A stretch of 64,000 nt of DNA from Plutella xylostella (taxonomy: Eukaryota > Arthropoda > Insecta > Lepidoptera > Plutellidae): contig NC_063999.1 of NCBI RefSeq assembly GCF_932276165.1, positions 1,986,501 through 2,050,500 of the forward strand, written 5' to 3'. The position numbers and the translations under genes are program-made. Of this stretch, positions 21,701-31,022 are shown in pieces. The notes under the pieces were generated by a model, which saw only the letters and a list, made by a program, of their open reading frames with translations, ran no database searches and had not been told where the DNA came from. The number at the start of each line of letters is the position of its first letter. Position 1 is the first letter of the stretch.

Positions 21701-24700
21701 CTCACCAGTGCCCCGGACAGTTCATCGGCTTGAGCGCGAAGGTCTCCTTCTCGATCTCGAAGGAGAACATGTTGTCGGCGTAGTGCGCCCAGTGGCCCGA
21801 CGTCTGCCACAGTTTGGCATTGTAGATGTTCGGAGTAACCACCTCGTGGAAGCCGCGGGCCCTGCCGGGGTAGGGGTCTGATTATAATAGGTGTTTGTTT
21901 CAGGCCATATAGGCCCATATAAAAAGTGTGGAATAATAGCTTGCATACTGACGCTTAATAACACAGATTTCGATTCTAATTTCCAGACAAGCGGAATTAT
22001 GTTTCTGTCTACAACGGATCTATAGGATAGTATACCGAAATCAATGATCCGCTGGCGTGCAGGACGCTACCGAAGCCGCACTCACGGGGAACGACAATCA
22101 CTATTTTCATATAATTAAAAATATTGACCTAGTTTAAATTGGTTTTTCTTTCCCATAGAAACTACTGAGCGAAAAGATAAGAAAGGGAGATTATATGAAT
22201 CTTTGAGTTTGAGTGACATTAAATATATCATTCTTTTCTCATTGGTAAATAAATTAGAACACCGCATAACAGTTTGACTAAAATACGATGTTCTATGCAA
22301 AAATTTATATTTATACTTTTTATACTTTCCACATAACACTTTCCACATAATAAATACTATTACTAGTCTAACGGTCTTATTCATAAAAAAACCTTAAAGT
22401 AGGTTTACTGAGCTCAATAGTTACGGAACACATTAAGCCTATTTGAGGTTTCGTAAAAATCTCTATTCATAATAGTTCCGTAAACCTTCAGTAACTATAG
22501 TGATGCTAATAGATTTCACAGACCAAACATTTTGACATTTACCCTATTAAGTTGCCGGTCCGACGAAACCATAAACAAAAATAGCGAAAACTTTCATTCA
22601 TTTATCAATCTCTATTATCTATGTTAGCCACAGCGCGGCACTTAAAAAAGTTTACGTTGGCTTAAAGGCGCAGTTGGCCAAGCCAAAACCCACAAAAAAA
22701 ATAATTAAATTTTTACGTTACCATGGCAACTTATTTTCAGCAAATATTAACTCACAACAAATGTCAAATCGTCAATAAAGCAGAACAGCTGTTGACCGGC
22801 CGCCATGTTTTTGTACAAGAGGAGGCTTACGGAAGGTGTATAGTAGGGTCCAGCCAACTTTAGCATATCAAGGTTTTACGAATCAGTTGGAGAGTTCTTT
22901 AGCGCTATTGATCGTTTATGAATAAAGTTTTTTTGACATTTGCTTATAGCAGGCCTATAGGTCTCCCGTAACTTTTTATGAATAAGACCGTAAGTTAGTA
23001 ACAACCAGACATGACTAATACAAAGCAGAACTGAAACACAACCATACCGCGATGTAGAATCACAGCCGCTACCGCCACCTAGCGATACTTGTTGTGAATT
23101 ATATTTTAAAACGACAGAAGTTTGTCCTACGAAATCGAATCGAAGATCGTATGATTTGTAAACCACTTTTGCTTTGCGAAAAATTTACTCCTGAAATGAC
23201 CAGCCTTGCTAATTTAGAACTTCACTTTCTTTTACGTAAAATCTACCTAGGCCTTTTAGTCATTTCCTGAAAAGTACAAAGTTCAATCACAGATTCTGCT
23301 TACCTACTTTAAAATCCATTAATTTAAATGTGTTTTCATAACCATCACCACTTGTATCGAATCTGTTACGATAACTTTCCGCAATACACTTCAGAAAAAC
23401 TGTGATGTTATTGTACCTTCCTCTTGAATCACTCTATTTATTAAAAATAACCGCATCAAAATCCATTGAGTAGTTTTAAAGATTTAAGCATAGAAAGTGA
23501 CTTTGTTTTATACTATGCAGTTATGATTTGCTATTGGTTGTTTGCTGTGTTCGCCAAATACCAAAATGGTAGGCAAATTCTGCAATATTTTTTCCGAATA
23601 TAATGACACGGCAGTATTTGCAAATACGAATAGCCGAGTGCCATGGTTATACAGCATGTTGCTGAAAAGGTATACTAAGACGAAACCTACGTGTGCAGCA
23701 TGTTATATCTAAGACCGAAAATTAAATCTGCACACGTAGATTCCGGCTTTTCCCAACATCCTGTAGATCGTCGCCTTGGAGGTCAACTAGTCTAACCCAT
23801 ACATTTTGTGAAAAAATGACTTAGATAAGTATTACCAAACGAATCAGAATCGATTAAACTCTACGGTGGACAATCATTCTAAATGCCAATTTTTCCATAG
23901 TCGGTTAGAGCAGATATTAGTGGATGACTTTTGAAACATCTGTCGAGAATTTTATATGGAGATGACGTATTATTGATTAACCAATCCCAGCAGGGCGATC
24001 ACGAAAAACAGAGCTAACGTATAGAATCGAATGCGAGTGCGACAACTGTCAATTCGATAGGTAAAAAGTGGTCGAAAGTGCTGTCAAGTTGACACTAGTC
24101 GCATGCGCAATCTTCAATATTAACCCTAGACGATGAATTATATTGCACAATCTTCTTCTTCTTCTTTCGTGTCAGTGAACATGCGAATTTTTATATTTGT
24201 CCAGACCAAAAAGAGGCAACTTTGATAGCATAAGTCTTCCCGTGTGCAGGTGGAAGGGCACAGGGGACAGGGGAGTAAATGCTCCATAGTCTGGGGGGCG
24301 GTACCACAGTCGCATAGGTTGGTACCAACGGTATAGCCCCACTTGCAAGATTGACCTTGCAGCAGCCTACCTCTGCTCGCAACCGATTTAGAGTCTTCTA
24401 AATGTGCCAGGGAAGGCTGTTACCGGGAGCAAGTTTTTCCTCAAGAGGTAGGAAAGGACAACAGGATTGCACAATATAATTGATCGTCTAGGGGGCTCCT
24501 AAGACCGCACCTGTACTGTTCCCTGATGAGGCTGACCAGCGTGTTGTAGATGTGCGCGCCGCGCGGCTGGAAAAAGCATGAGCCGGGCGACAGCTCGTGG
24601 AAGAAGAACAGCTCTTGTTCCTGTAACAATAGGGTTCAATTTATAACTTGTGAAATTAGGGTTTGAAACTTTGAGTACCTGAAGGGCTAGCACGGGTCGC

Positions 24701-27700
24701 ATATTTAAGACATGACAAAGATTCTCCGTCGCGGTCGCTCTTGAGGCTCTGCGATGTGAGTGAGCGCGATGCAATACTTTTGTCATGACATAAGTGCTCC
24801 CCGTTTAAGCCCTTCTGGATCTAATTTATTGTTAGGTTTAATTATAAGTTTTTGGATCGGGTCGCTTCGCATAAAAGCCTCGGTCCGAATCTTAGGAGAA
24901 ATGAAGTTTAGGAGTGCTGATGTTATACTAACGTTTTCTGTTTTAGTTGTTCGGATTGACCACCTGAGCCACCCCCTTTCGGCTTCGTACACCGCTTTTG
25001 TAACAATGGTTAAGTTTCCGATAAGGCATCACAGGATTCAATCGACTGGAAAGGTCTTTCTCACCTCCTGAAACGATCAGGTCTACTTACCAACAACCCC
25101 TTTTATTTGCTGCCTTGCTGAACGTGGAAAAAGTAGATTCCAGCAATGTGTAGAACTCACTGTCGCAACTAAAGTCGCTTAGTAATTTTTACCTTTCCAC
25201 CGTCGATATTGTGGCGACATCTTCTATGAATAATGAATGCCAAAAGATATCTACCTATCTTGGTCCTCCGATCCTTCCTTTTCAATGGAGGAGTGGCAAA
25301 ATCTTGGCTCCTCCGTAATATAAATGAATAAAAAGTGTCCCTCACTGACCTTCCCGATCTTCCGGTGGTCCCTCTTGGCGGCCTCGGTCTGCATCAGCTC
25401 CCACTCCTTGAGCTGCTTGGGCTCCGGGAACGACACTCCGTACACGCGCTGAAGCGTCTCCGCGTCGGCTTTACCCTCTCATTACCAAGACTAGTTTTAG
25501 CAGCTAGCTTTTTTATCTTTGGTTTTTTAATATAAAATGAGATTTAGCTGATGTTTAGCGCTGTCAAACGCCTACAAAAACTGTCCAATTTCGTTTTAAA
25601 CGCTTGTTAAACAGTGTTTAAAGATTTTTGTGGCTGTAAGTTAGGATTTAGGTTTTTTAGTTGTTGGCAACGACAGCTTTAGACAGTGTTTAACAGATGT
25701 TTAGAGCTGTCAAACACCTAATACATGTCAAATTTCGTTTTAAACACTTGTTAAACAATGTTTAAAGTATATCTTAGAAATAGAGCCACTGACCTTCCCG
25801 ATCTTCCTATGGTCCCTCTTGGCGGCCTCGGCCTGCATCAGCTCCCACTCCTTGAGCTGCTTGGGCTCCGGGAACGACACTCCGTACACGCGCTGAAGCG
25901 TCTCCGCGTCGGCCGCGCCCTCCCAGTTGGTTGACGAGTTCTAGCGACTAGTTTTAGACAGTGTTTAACTGATGTTTAGCGCTGTCAATCCCTAGTCAAA
26001 TTGCTAGCGCTTTTTAAACAATTGTTAAACAATGTCTAAAGTTATTTACTGTAATCTTACCTCAAAAACATAGACAGCATTTAACAGGTGTTTAGTGCAG
26101 TCAAGCGCCTACAAAATCTGTCAAATTTCGATTTAAACACTTGTAAACAGTGTTTAAAGTTTTTTGTGGTAGTACAGTTAGGGCCTTACCATAAAAACTT
26201 AGACAGTATTTAACAGGTGTTTAGTGCTGTCAAACATCTAGAAATCCTGTCAAATTTCATTTTAAACACTGTCAAATTTAAGACAACAAAAACTAGACAG
26301 TATTTAATAGATGTTTAGTGGTGTCAAACGCGTAATACATCTATCAATGTTAATTTTAAACACTTGTTAAACAATTTTTAAAGTTACCTTTCCGATCTTC
26401 CGGTGGTCCCTCTTGGCGGCCTCGGCCTGCATCAGCTCCCACTCCTTAAGCTGCTTGGGCTCCGGAAACGACACTCCGTACACGCGCTGAAGCGTCTCCG
26501 CGTCGGCTTTACCTTCCCAGTAGGTTGAGGAATTCTGGGGGGAAATAAATAGATAATAAATATGTGGGGAGAACTCATACACGGGTATCAGACCACAAAC
26601 TAGGCAGAGCCTGTGATATGGGTGTCAGACAGCTGATATAACTACAGAAATACATAGATAGATACATATTAGGCACATGTGTTCATCAAACAGATATTTG
26701 CCCTGGGCGGGATTTGAACCCGCGGCTCCAAGCTTCGGAAGCAGTTTCACTACCACCTTTAGCTACGGTGCTGTGAATAAAGCACGGTCGCTAAGCACAG
26801 CGAAAACAGGTTTCACACATAAAAATACATAATTTGACTGGGTAACCATGATTAATGTGATATCAATAGCAAGGCATAAATGGCTAATTTCCTTACCTTG
26901 GTTACTTTGAATGCCTTCACCTTCCCGGTGTGTCGCACGTGCGGGCCGCGGCACAGGTCGATCAGGGTTCCGCATCTGAAAAATACAAACCGTAGTCATG
27001 AGAGTAATAATAATATTAAGCCGTTATGATAGTAGCACATAACTTTGTACAATATTGATGCATTAAAATGACTGTTATTTACTCACGGTTATGATAGTAG
27101 CATAATTATAACTTTGTATATTATTGATGCATTAAAATTACTGTTATTTCAGACTTCTAAAAAAACATGTGTGCTTCGTTTCATGACACAGTTTCTGTTT
27201 TGTTAAGATTTTTTATGACCTGGGTTTAGATAAATAAAAACAAGTACATGCAGCCCAGTCTTCGCACCGTGAATTTTTTTATTTATTTACGTCTGTCTAA
27301 ATTCCATAAAGAAGTTATTTTGGTTGATGAAGGTGATAAAAGAGTAAATATAAGTATTTAAAAAATTCACATACCTGTAAACAGTAGTAGTGGGTGTGTC
27401 CACCTTCTCCTTGAGGATCCTCACTTTGAACAGGTTGTAGTCGAACATCTCGAGCAGCTGTTCCTTGGTGAGCTCGAGCCGCTCGAAGGGTTGCTTCTCC
27501 TTCGCTATCTTCTTCACCAGCGTCTCCATCGCCGGGAAGTCTGTTGAGGATATCTGCGGATGGAGGTGTTTCAGGTGTTATTAGGCGGATTACACGCAAC
27601 GCCGCGGTTGGCGGATAATCATTGTATGCAAAAAAGACAGTTTATATATTATAGAAAAACCGCACACAATGCCGCCGCCGCCGCCGCCGTAAGCGGTTTT

Positions 27701-30275
27701 AAGCCTTTTTAGGTCCTGTAGGAGGTTTGAATATATTTTACTATTAATGTATTTGCAGTGTAGCTAAAAAGTGCATAGTTACCAAAAATATCTAAATCAT
27801 ATTTAAGTTTAATCAGACTTATCAGTTTACACCAACTGGCCTACTAAGTTATCAGATTAACCTTTCAGTGTTGGTTAAGTTGCAGGAAGTCATGTCCTGT
27901 AGTGGTCCATTTATGGGCTGTGTGTGTGTGTGTGTGTCTGTGTAGTGTGTGTATGTTAACAAGTTAATGGGCAAGTTTCAGATATTACTGTAAGTATGAA
28001 AATGCTGTGGAATACTTACTCCTTTCTCAGGGTAGTGCATGTCATAATAGAAGCCCTCTTCAATAGGAGGTCCATAGCACAAACATCCTCCATACACCTG
28101 TAACAACAAATCAATAAATTATGTCCAGATAACAAGTATATTTGATCAGTTTTATTTCATATGAATGAAGGTGTAACCTTGATGCTAAGTTGTTAATTTG
28201 GAGTTTAAACAATTACCAGACTTTTTTTTCTTATTACACCGTGTTGGTGGAAAACACTTCAGTAATACTAGGGTCTGTCACTGCAGAATAAGGATTAGCC
28301 AGATGCCTTTCTATAGTCGTTTGCAATAGAATCCAACAATCATGTAAACAAACCAAATTGTCACGATTACTCCGTAATCACATACATTTGACGATCAATT
28401 ATGAACATAGTCTGATTTCAACGAACGCACCATTGTTTTCACATTATCTTCAACACGATTTAACTTGTATTTATAAGTTAAATTTGTTAAAACATTTGCA
28501 ACGTAAAAATTTCGAAGTATTTGACAAGCTGTCATCTTAGTTTTTTACTCATCGAACTCTATAAGTCATTGAAAAGTTAGTGTTGTTCGTAATCTGAAGT
28601 TATCTTTTAATTTTAATTTAATAAATTATTTTAATTTAATATTATTTGAATACAATAAAAAATAATTTTCAAGAGCTTAATATAATTAACCAAAACGAAA
28701 AAAGGAAGAGGAAGAAATGAAAAAGCTCGACGGCATTTTAGACACGGCAAGCGATGACACAGTGGTTCCATTTATAATTACGGTCACCGGCGACACTTCT
28801 GATAGTGATTATGAAGAAGACGAAGATTTAAATTTGTTTTAATAAACACTTTTTTATATATAATCAGTTTTATTTTATAGTCTATGGCTTATATATTTAA
28901 TCTAATTAGAACACTATGACATCACTATGGGCATGAACAATACGCTGTCAATGTCAGTCCGCCATATTTGTTTACATGATTGTTGGATTCTATTGCAAAC
29001 GACTATAACTGTCAACTGTTATTGAGGCAAATTTTCACCATGGATTACCACCTTTAAGACCATGAAGCTGCCATTAAAAGCTACATGAATAATTATTCAT
29101 TTCCTTACCCTCTCCATAGCTTCTCCGAGCATGTGAGCGGACGAGTGCCAGAACACGGCCTGAGCCTCAGTGTTGTCAAACCTCAGCAGCTCCAGCTTGC
29201 AGTCACCCTCCAAGGGTCTGTCGAGGTCCCACAGCACTCCATTGACTTTGGAAATTATGGAATTGTCGGCCAACCCCTGGCTGCAAGAGAAATGGGCTTA
29301 TGAAGTGTTTTTTATGCTGCCGTATAATGTATAAGCTGGTCTACTTACAATTCTGGCCAAAAATCACTTGTGTGCATGTAAGGAAAGGTGTTAAGTAGCT
29401 ACGTGATTTGGTAAGGGAATAAGGGGTGTGCATGTTGAATAAAATTGGTAAAATTTAAACCAGGTTTTTCGCACAAAATCAGACACAACTGGTATGAATG
29501 GATGACTGGTTAATAATTTATAGTAAAGAGAAACAAACTTCATATTTCTTCTCTCATTGAACAAATTGCACATTTATAACATTACCAACCTGATTCCTTT
29601 AGCAACATCATACGGAGTGGTGCGCCACGCGCTGGCCTCCACCTGCTTGCCATCGGGCAGCGTCACCACGATGCTGACCGCCGGTTTTTTCTCTAGCTCC
29701 TCCAGGTACTGGGCCTTGTACTTGTCCCACAGGTCGATACGTCTCTGGATGTACTCCGGCTGCGGGTTCAACTCTCCCACTTTGCCGCCACCACTGTTTT
29801 CGGTCTTCTTTTTCTCTTTCATAGCTTTTTTTTGTGACTGTAATGGAGAAAATGTTGTTGATGTATGTTTTTGTTTGTAAGTTGTATGTGTAAGGGTAAT
29901 TAAGGTGCCATGTGAGTCATGACTTGAGAATGGCTGATGCAAAAGCTGCTGTATGTTTCTACTGTTTAAAATGTCATCACAGATCACAGCACTACCATTG
30001 GATTATAAGGAAATGGCACTGTTTTGGATCATTTAGGATTCACGCAAGTAAGTCATGCTAAGTTATTGCTTAGCTGTCCAAATAGTTCCTACAAACCCAT
30101 GTGGCAAGGCCTCGTTTGATGCCGATCACACAATCTCTACGGAAACCGAACAAGATAAGCATCACTATCGTTAAACTGTAAATTTAAGCATCAGATTTCG
30201 AGTTAGAAATGACTAAAATCCTGCCTTTTCGTCAATATTTAGCTTTTGAATATCTTCAACAGCGGTATCACCCAT
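15799..30275 (-). CDS. ThrRS: threonyl-tRNA synthetase, complete
   Basis: Fifteen coding exons: 30225-30275, 29590-29837, 29109-29280, 28020-28097, 27375-27553, 26897-26975, 26388-26534, 24511-24620, 21706-21861, 21046-21223, 18537-18659, 17921-18099, 17385-17559, 16348-16462 and 15799-15959. They total 2151 nt, 716 residues, with every junction in phase. After a Lys-rich N-terminus come a TGS domain (VSIVVTLPDGK...), the editing domain with HSSAHMLG and CRGPHV, and the class II catalytic core. Motif 1 is around RGFHEVVTPNIY, motif 2 is RVRRFQQDDAHIFC and motif 3 is SVERMVAILTESY. Zinc ligands are visible as Cys of NCPGH, His of DDAHIF and His of IVHRA. The C-terminal anticodon-binding domain starts near QLVPVGPNFDEYA. 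It charges tRNA-Thr in the cytosol; a mitochondrial role cannot be excluded, but no presequence is seen. The first intron appears to use a GC donor. Introns 7, 10 and 13 hold duplicated exon pieces. Confidence 0.95.
16833..16962 (-). pseudogene. truncated copy of ThrRS exon 13
   Basis: The 3' part of exon 13 (motif 3 and start of the anticodon-binding domain) is repeated here, keeping its GT donor. The copy lacks the first part of the exon, including the zinc-ligand His, and loses one base near 16953, which shifts the frame. Flanking intron sequence (an 'acatacgtccacc' segment at about 16791 and again at about 17336) is duplicated too. Confidence 0.85.
17003..17270. repeat. minisatellite, about 20-24 bp unit
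   Basis: A run of imperfect units with the core GAAATGCGCTCTTTATGAA, located between the truncated and the intact copy of ThrRS exon 13. More than ten units can be read, with drift to GACGAAAC and GAAACGCGCTTGTTATAAA at the right side. Confidence 0.85.
18884..19030 (-). mobile_element. SINE fragment (same family as 26590-26785)
   Basis: The sequence from 'ccaaactaggcagaacctgt' through 'tacatagataaatacg' to 'caaacactcatcacacg' is close to the tRNA-distal body of the SINE at 26590-26785. The tRNA-like head is absent. Confidence 0.55.
19096..19204 (-). pseudogene. truncated copy a of ThrRS exon 10
   Basis: A 109-bp match to 21041-21149: the donor GTGAGT plus the 3' 104 bp of exon 10, which encodes motif 2. 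The exon's 5' part and acceptor are missing. One substitution against the intact exon (an Arg codon becomes Gly) is visible. Confidence 0.9.
19602..19710 (-). pseudogene. truncated copy b of ThrRS exon 10
   Basis: The same 109-bp fragment as copy a, with the same breakpoint after TTCC. It appears identical to the intact exon over this length. Confidence 0.9.
20195..20303 (-). pseudogene. truncated copy c of ThrRS exon 10
   Basis: The same 109-bp fragment. The junction beyond it reads AATGAGGCCC instead of AAGGAGGCCC. Confidence 0.9.
20605..20713 (-). pseudogene. truncated copy d of ThrRS exon 10
   Basis: The same 109-bp fragment, the copy nearest to the intact exon at 21046-21223. Confidence 0.9.
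21270..21505 (+). mobile_element. RTE-type retrotransposon 3' end, 5'-truncated
   Basis: Degenerate coding sequence similar to the C-terminal tail of RTE-clade reverse transcriptases (GHIW..., then RVAGSGLMRKAEDRVLWRS and a stop), followed by a GATGAT-type microsatellite tail, as is typical for the clade. It lies in ThrRS intron 9. A related copy in the opposite direction is at 50415-50595. Confidence 0.7.
21530..21570 (-). repeat. short copy of a dispersed 3'-tail repeat
   Basis: It contains 'gattgctataagcaataagac', the core of a repeat seen also at 37920-38055, 44214-44300 and 57450-57560. Confidence 0.4.
22372..22990. mobile_element. MITE, PIF/Harbinger-like, TAA target duplication
   Basis: The terminal inverted repeat CGGTCTTATTCATAAAAA is perfect at both ends, and TAA flanks both sides (22369-22371 and 22991-22993). 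It is 619 bp with no coding capacity. The core CTTATTCATA is shared with the MITE at 48558-48704. It sits in ThrRS intron 8. Confidence 0.85.
24124..24493. mobile_element. piggyBac-like MITE end pair containing a non-LTR relic
   Basis: An imperfect ~29-bp inverted repeat starts CCCTAGACGAT on the left and ends ATCGTCTAGGG on the right. The left side is preceded by TTAA (24120-24123), the piggyBac target; no TTAA follows the right end. Inside, about 24155-24420 on the minus strand resembles the Cys-rich end of a non-LTR reverse transcriptase (CGTAPQTMEHLLPCP...), with a GAA-type tail at its end. Confidence 0.5.
25350..25480 (-). pseudogene. truncated copy of ThrRS exon 7
   Basis: The 3' part of exon 7 with its donor, nearly identical to the intact exon but with Thr in place of Ala in the MQAEAA segment. 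The first codons and the acceptor are replaced by unrelated sequence that puts a stop just upstream in frame, so it cannot serve as an in-frame exon. Confidence 0.85.
25535..26385. repeat. intronic array of ~90-100-bp units in ThrRS intron 7
   Basis: Repeated units read TTAGACAGTGTTTAACAGAT, GTTTAGCGCTGTCAAACGCC, TACAAAAACTGTCAAATTTC, GTTTTAAACACTTGTTAAAC, AGTGTTTAAAG. About six copies lie at 25535-25625, 25675-25770, 25950-26045, 26065-26160, 26195-26270 and 26280-26385. The full-length exon-7 copy 25794-25940 lies between copies two and three. Confidence 0.85.
25794..25940 (-). CDS. full-length second copy of ThrRS exon 7 (possible alternative exon)
   Basis: This is exactly 147 bp, like the constitutive exon at 26388-26534, with an AG acceptor (ctag) and a GT donor (GTCAGT) at equivalent places and an open frame of 49 codons. 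The peptide differs at two residues near its start: NSSTNWEGAADAE against NSSTYWEGKADAE. Splicing both copies would insert 49 extra residues in frame; splicing either one gives a normal-length enzyme. Whether it is used is unknown. It may be a mutually exclusive exon or an inert duplicate. Confidence 0.55.
26590..26785 (-). mobile_element. tRNA-derived SINE
   Basis: Read on the minus strand, a tRNA-like head starts with CACCGTAGCTAAAGGTGGTA and has a B-box-like GGGTTCAAATCCC. A short body follows, containing a CATAGATAGATAC segment on the plus strand. It lies in ThrRS intron 6. It is not a functional tRNA gene, because a cloverleaf cannot be completed. Confidence 0.7.
27918..27958. repeat. 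(GT)n microsatellite
   Basis: A TGTGTG run with a few interruptions in ThrRS intron 4. Confidence 0.8.
28312..29007. mobile_element. DNA transposon derivative with perfect 41-bp terminal inverted repeats
   Basis: The ends TATAGTCGTTTGCAATAGAA and its reverse complement match perfectly over 41 bp (28312-28352 and 28967-29007). The outermost TA could be the target duplication of a Tc1/mariner-type element. A 41-residue open frame lies inside. It lies in ThrRS intron 3. Confidence 0.85.
28717..28842 (+). CDS. small acidic ORF inside the 41-bp-TIR element
   Basis: ATG at 28717, TAA at 28840-28842, 41 residues, ending in an acidic stretch (SDSDYEEDEDLNLF). An acidic C-terminus is also seen in the transposase relic at 60640-61200, so this may be the tail of a transposase left after internal deletion. 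No independent function is proposed. Confidence 0.3.
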   Translation: MKKLDGILDTASDDTVVPFIITVTGDTSDSDYEEDEDLNLF

Positions 30276-30548
30276 TGCGGCCGTGTCGCAGAAAAATATT
30301 TTTGACACTTGACGTTTTAGCTGACGTTGCTGTGAACTGACACTGACAGTTTATTTTTTAATCCGTTCAGAAGTTTCGTTTTAATCTGTATCCTGGTGGG
30401 AGGTTGTTATTATTCCAAGAACAAATTTTTGAAAATCAATCAAATCAAAAATACCAACACTGACATCGTCTGTTCTGTGGAAATAAAATGATAATAAAAC
30501 AAACAAAAATTTTGTGTAAATTTTCAAGTAACTTACTAGTAATCTGAA
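30276..30548. promoter_or_regulatory. bidirectional promoter gap
   Basis: Only 273 bp separate the start codons of ThrRS (minus) and the small one-exon gene (plus), so both core promoters and 5' UTRs should lie here or overlap. No canonical box is called. Confidence 0.5.
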
Positions 30549-31022
30549 ATGAAAACTTTAAAAGGAAAGCCCGCATCAACAATGGATCCAGTAGAAAAGT
30601 TGGCTAATGCGTTTAAAGTTTTTGAAAAGAAATTAGATAAATTACAAGAGGATGTAGGCTCTCACGGTCATGCCTTATCAGAGTTGCGTTACATTGTAGC
30701 TGGCCTATCTTCAGATAACAATCTTCGAGCAAAAACCAAGAATCTCGCAACCCAATGTGGCGCCACAGCTATTGCTACACAAGGGCCCAAGTCACCCAAG
30801 TCTAAAAAAACTGGTGAAAAGAAGAAGTCTGTGTCTGCTACAAAAACTAAGGTTAAAGGTTCATCAAAAACTACCGGGTCTCCAAAGCGGTTCATCCCTC
30901 GAAATGCCTCTGATGGTTTTCCAATGGCAACACTAACTTACCCCGCTGCAACCGCGCGAAAATCCAAATCTCCGTGGAAATTGAAAAGGGACTATTTAGG
31001 GAGAAAAATCATATCTGTGTGA
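30549..31022 (+). CDS. unrecognised small basic protein
   Basis: One exon of 157 residues with the ATG at 30549 (a second Met at 30582 could be used instead) and an AATAAA at 31100-31105. Residues about 12-52 look helical with coiled-coil spacing (VEKLANAFKVFEKKLDKL). The middle (about 75-115) is rich in Lys, Ser and Thr, and the C-terminus ends WKLKRDYLGRKIISV. There is no signal peptide or membrane segment. Codon use looks coding and the context is compact: head-to-head with ThrRS and followed by a poly(A) signal. I do not recognise a family; a nuclear or RNA-associated role would be a guess from charge alone. Confidence 0.7.
   Translation: MKTLKGKPASTMDPVEKLANAFKVFEKKLDKLQEDVGSHGHALSELRYIVAGLSSDNNLRAKTKNLATQCGATAIATQGPKSPKSKKTGEKKKSVSATKTKVKGSSKTTGSPKRFIPRNASDGFPMATLTYPAATARKSKSPWKLKRDYLGRKIISV

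Noticed and set aside
25335..25535. Plus-strand 66-residue open frame
   Set aside because: It is antisense to the truncated ThrRS exon-7 copy.
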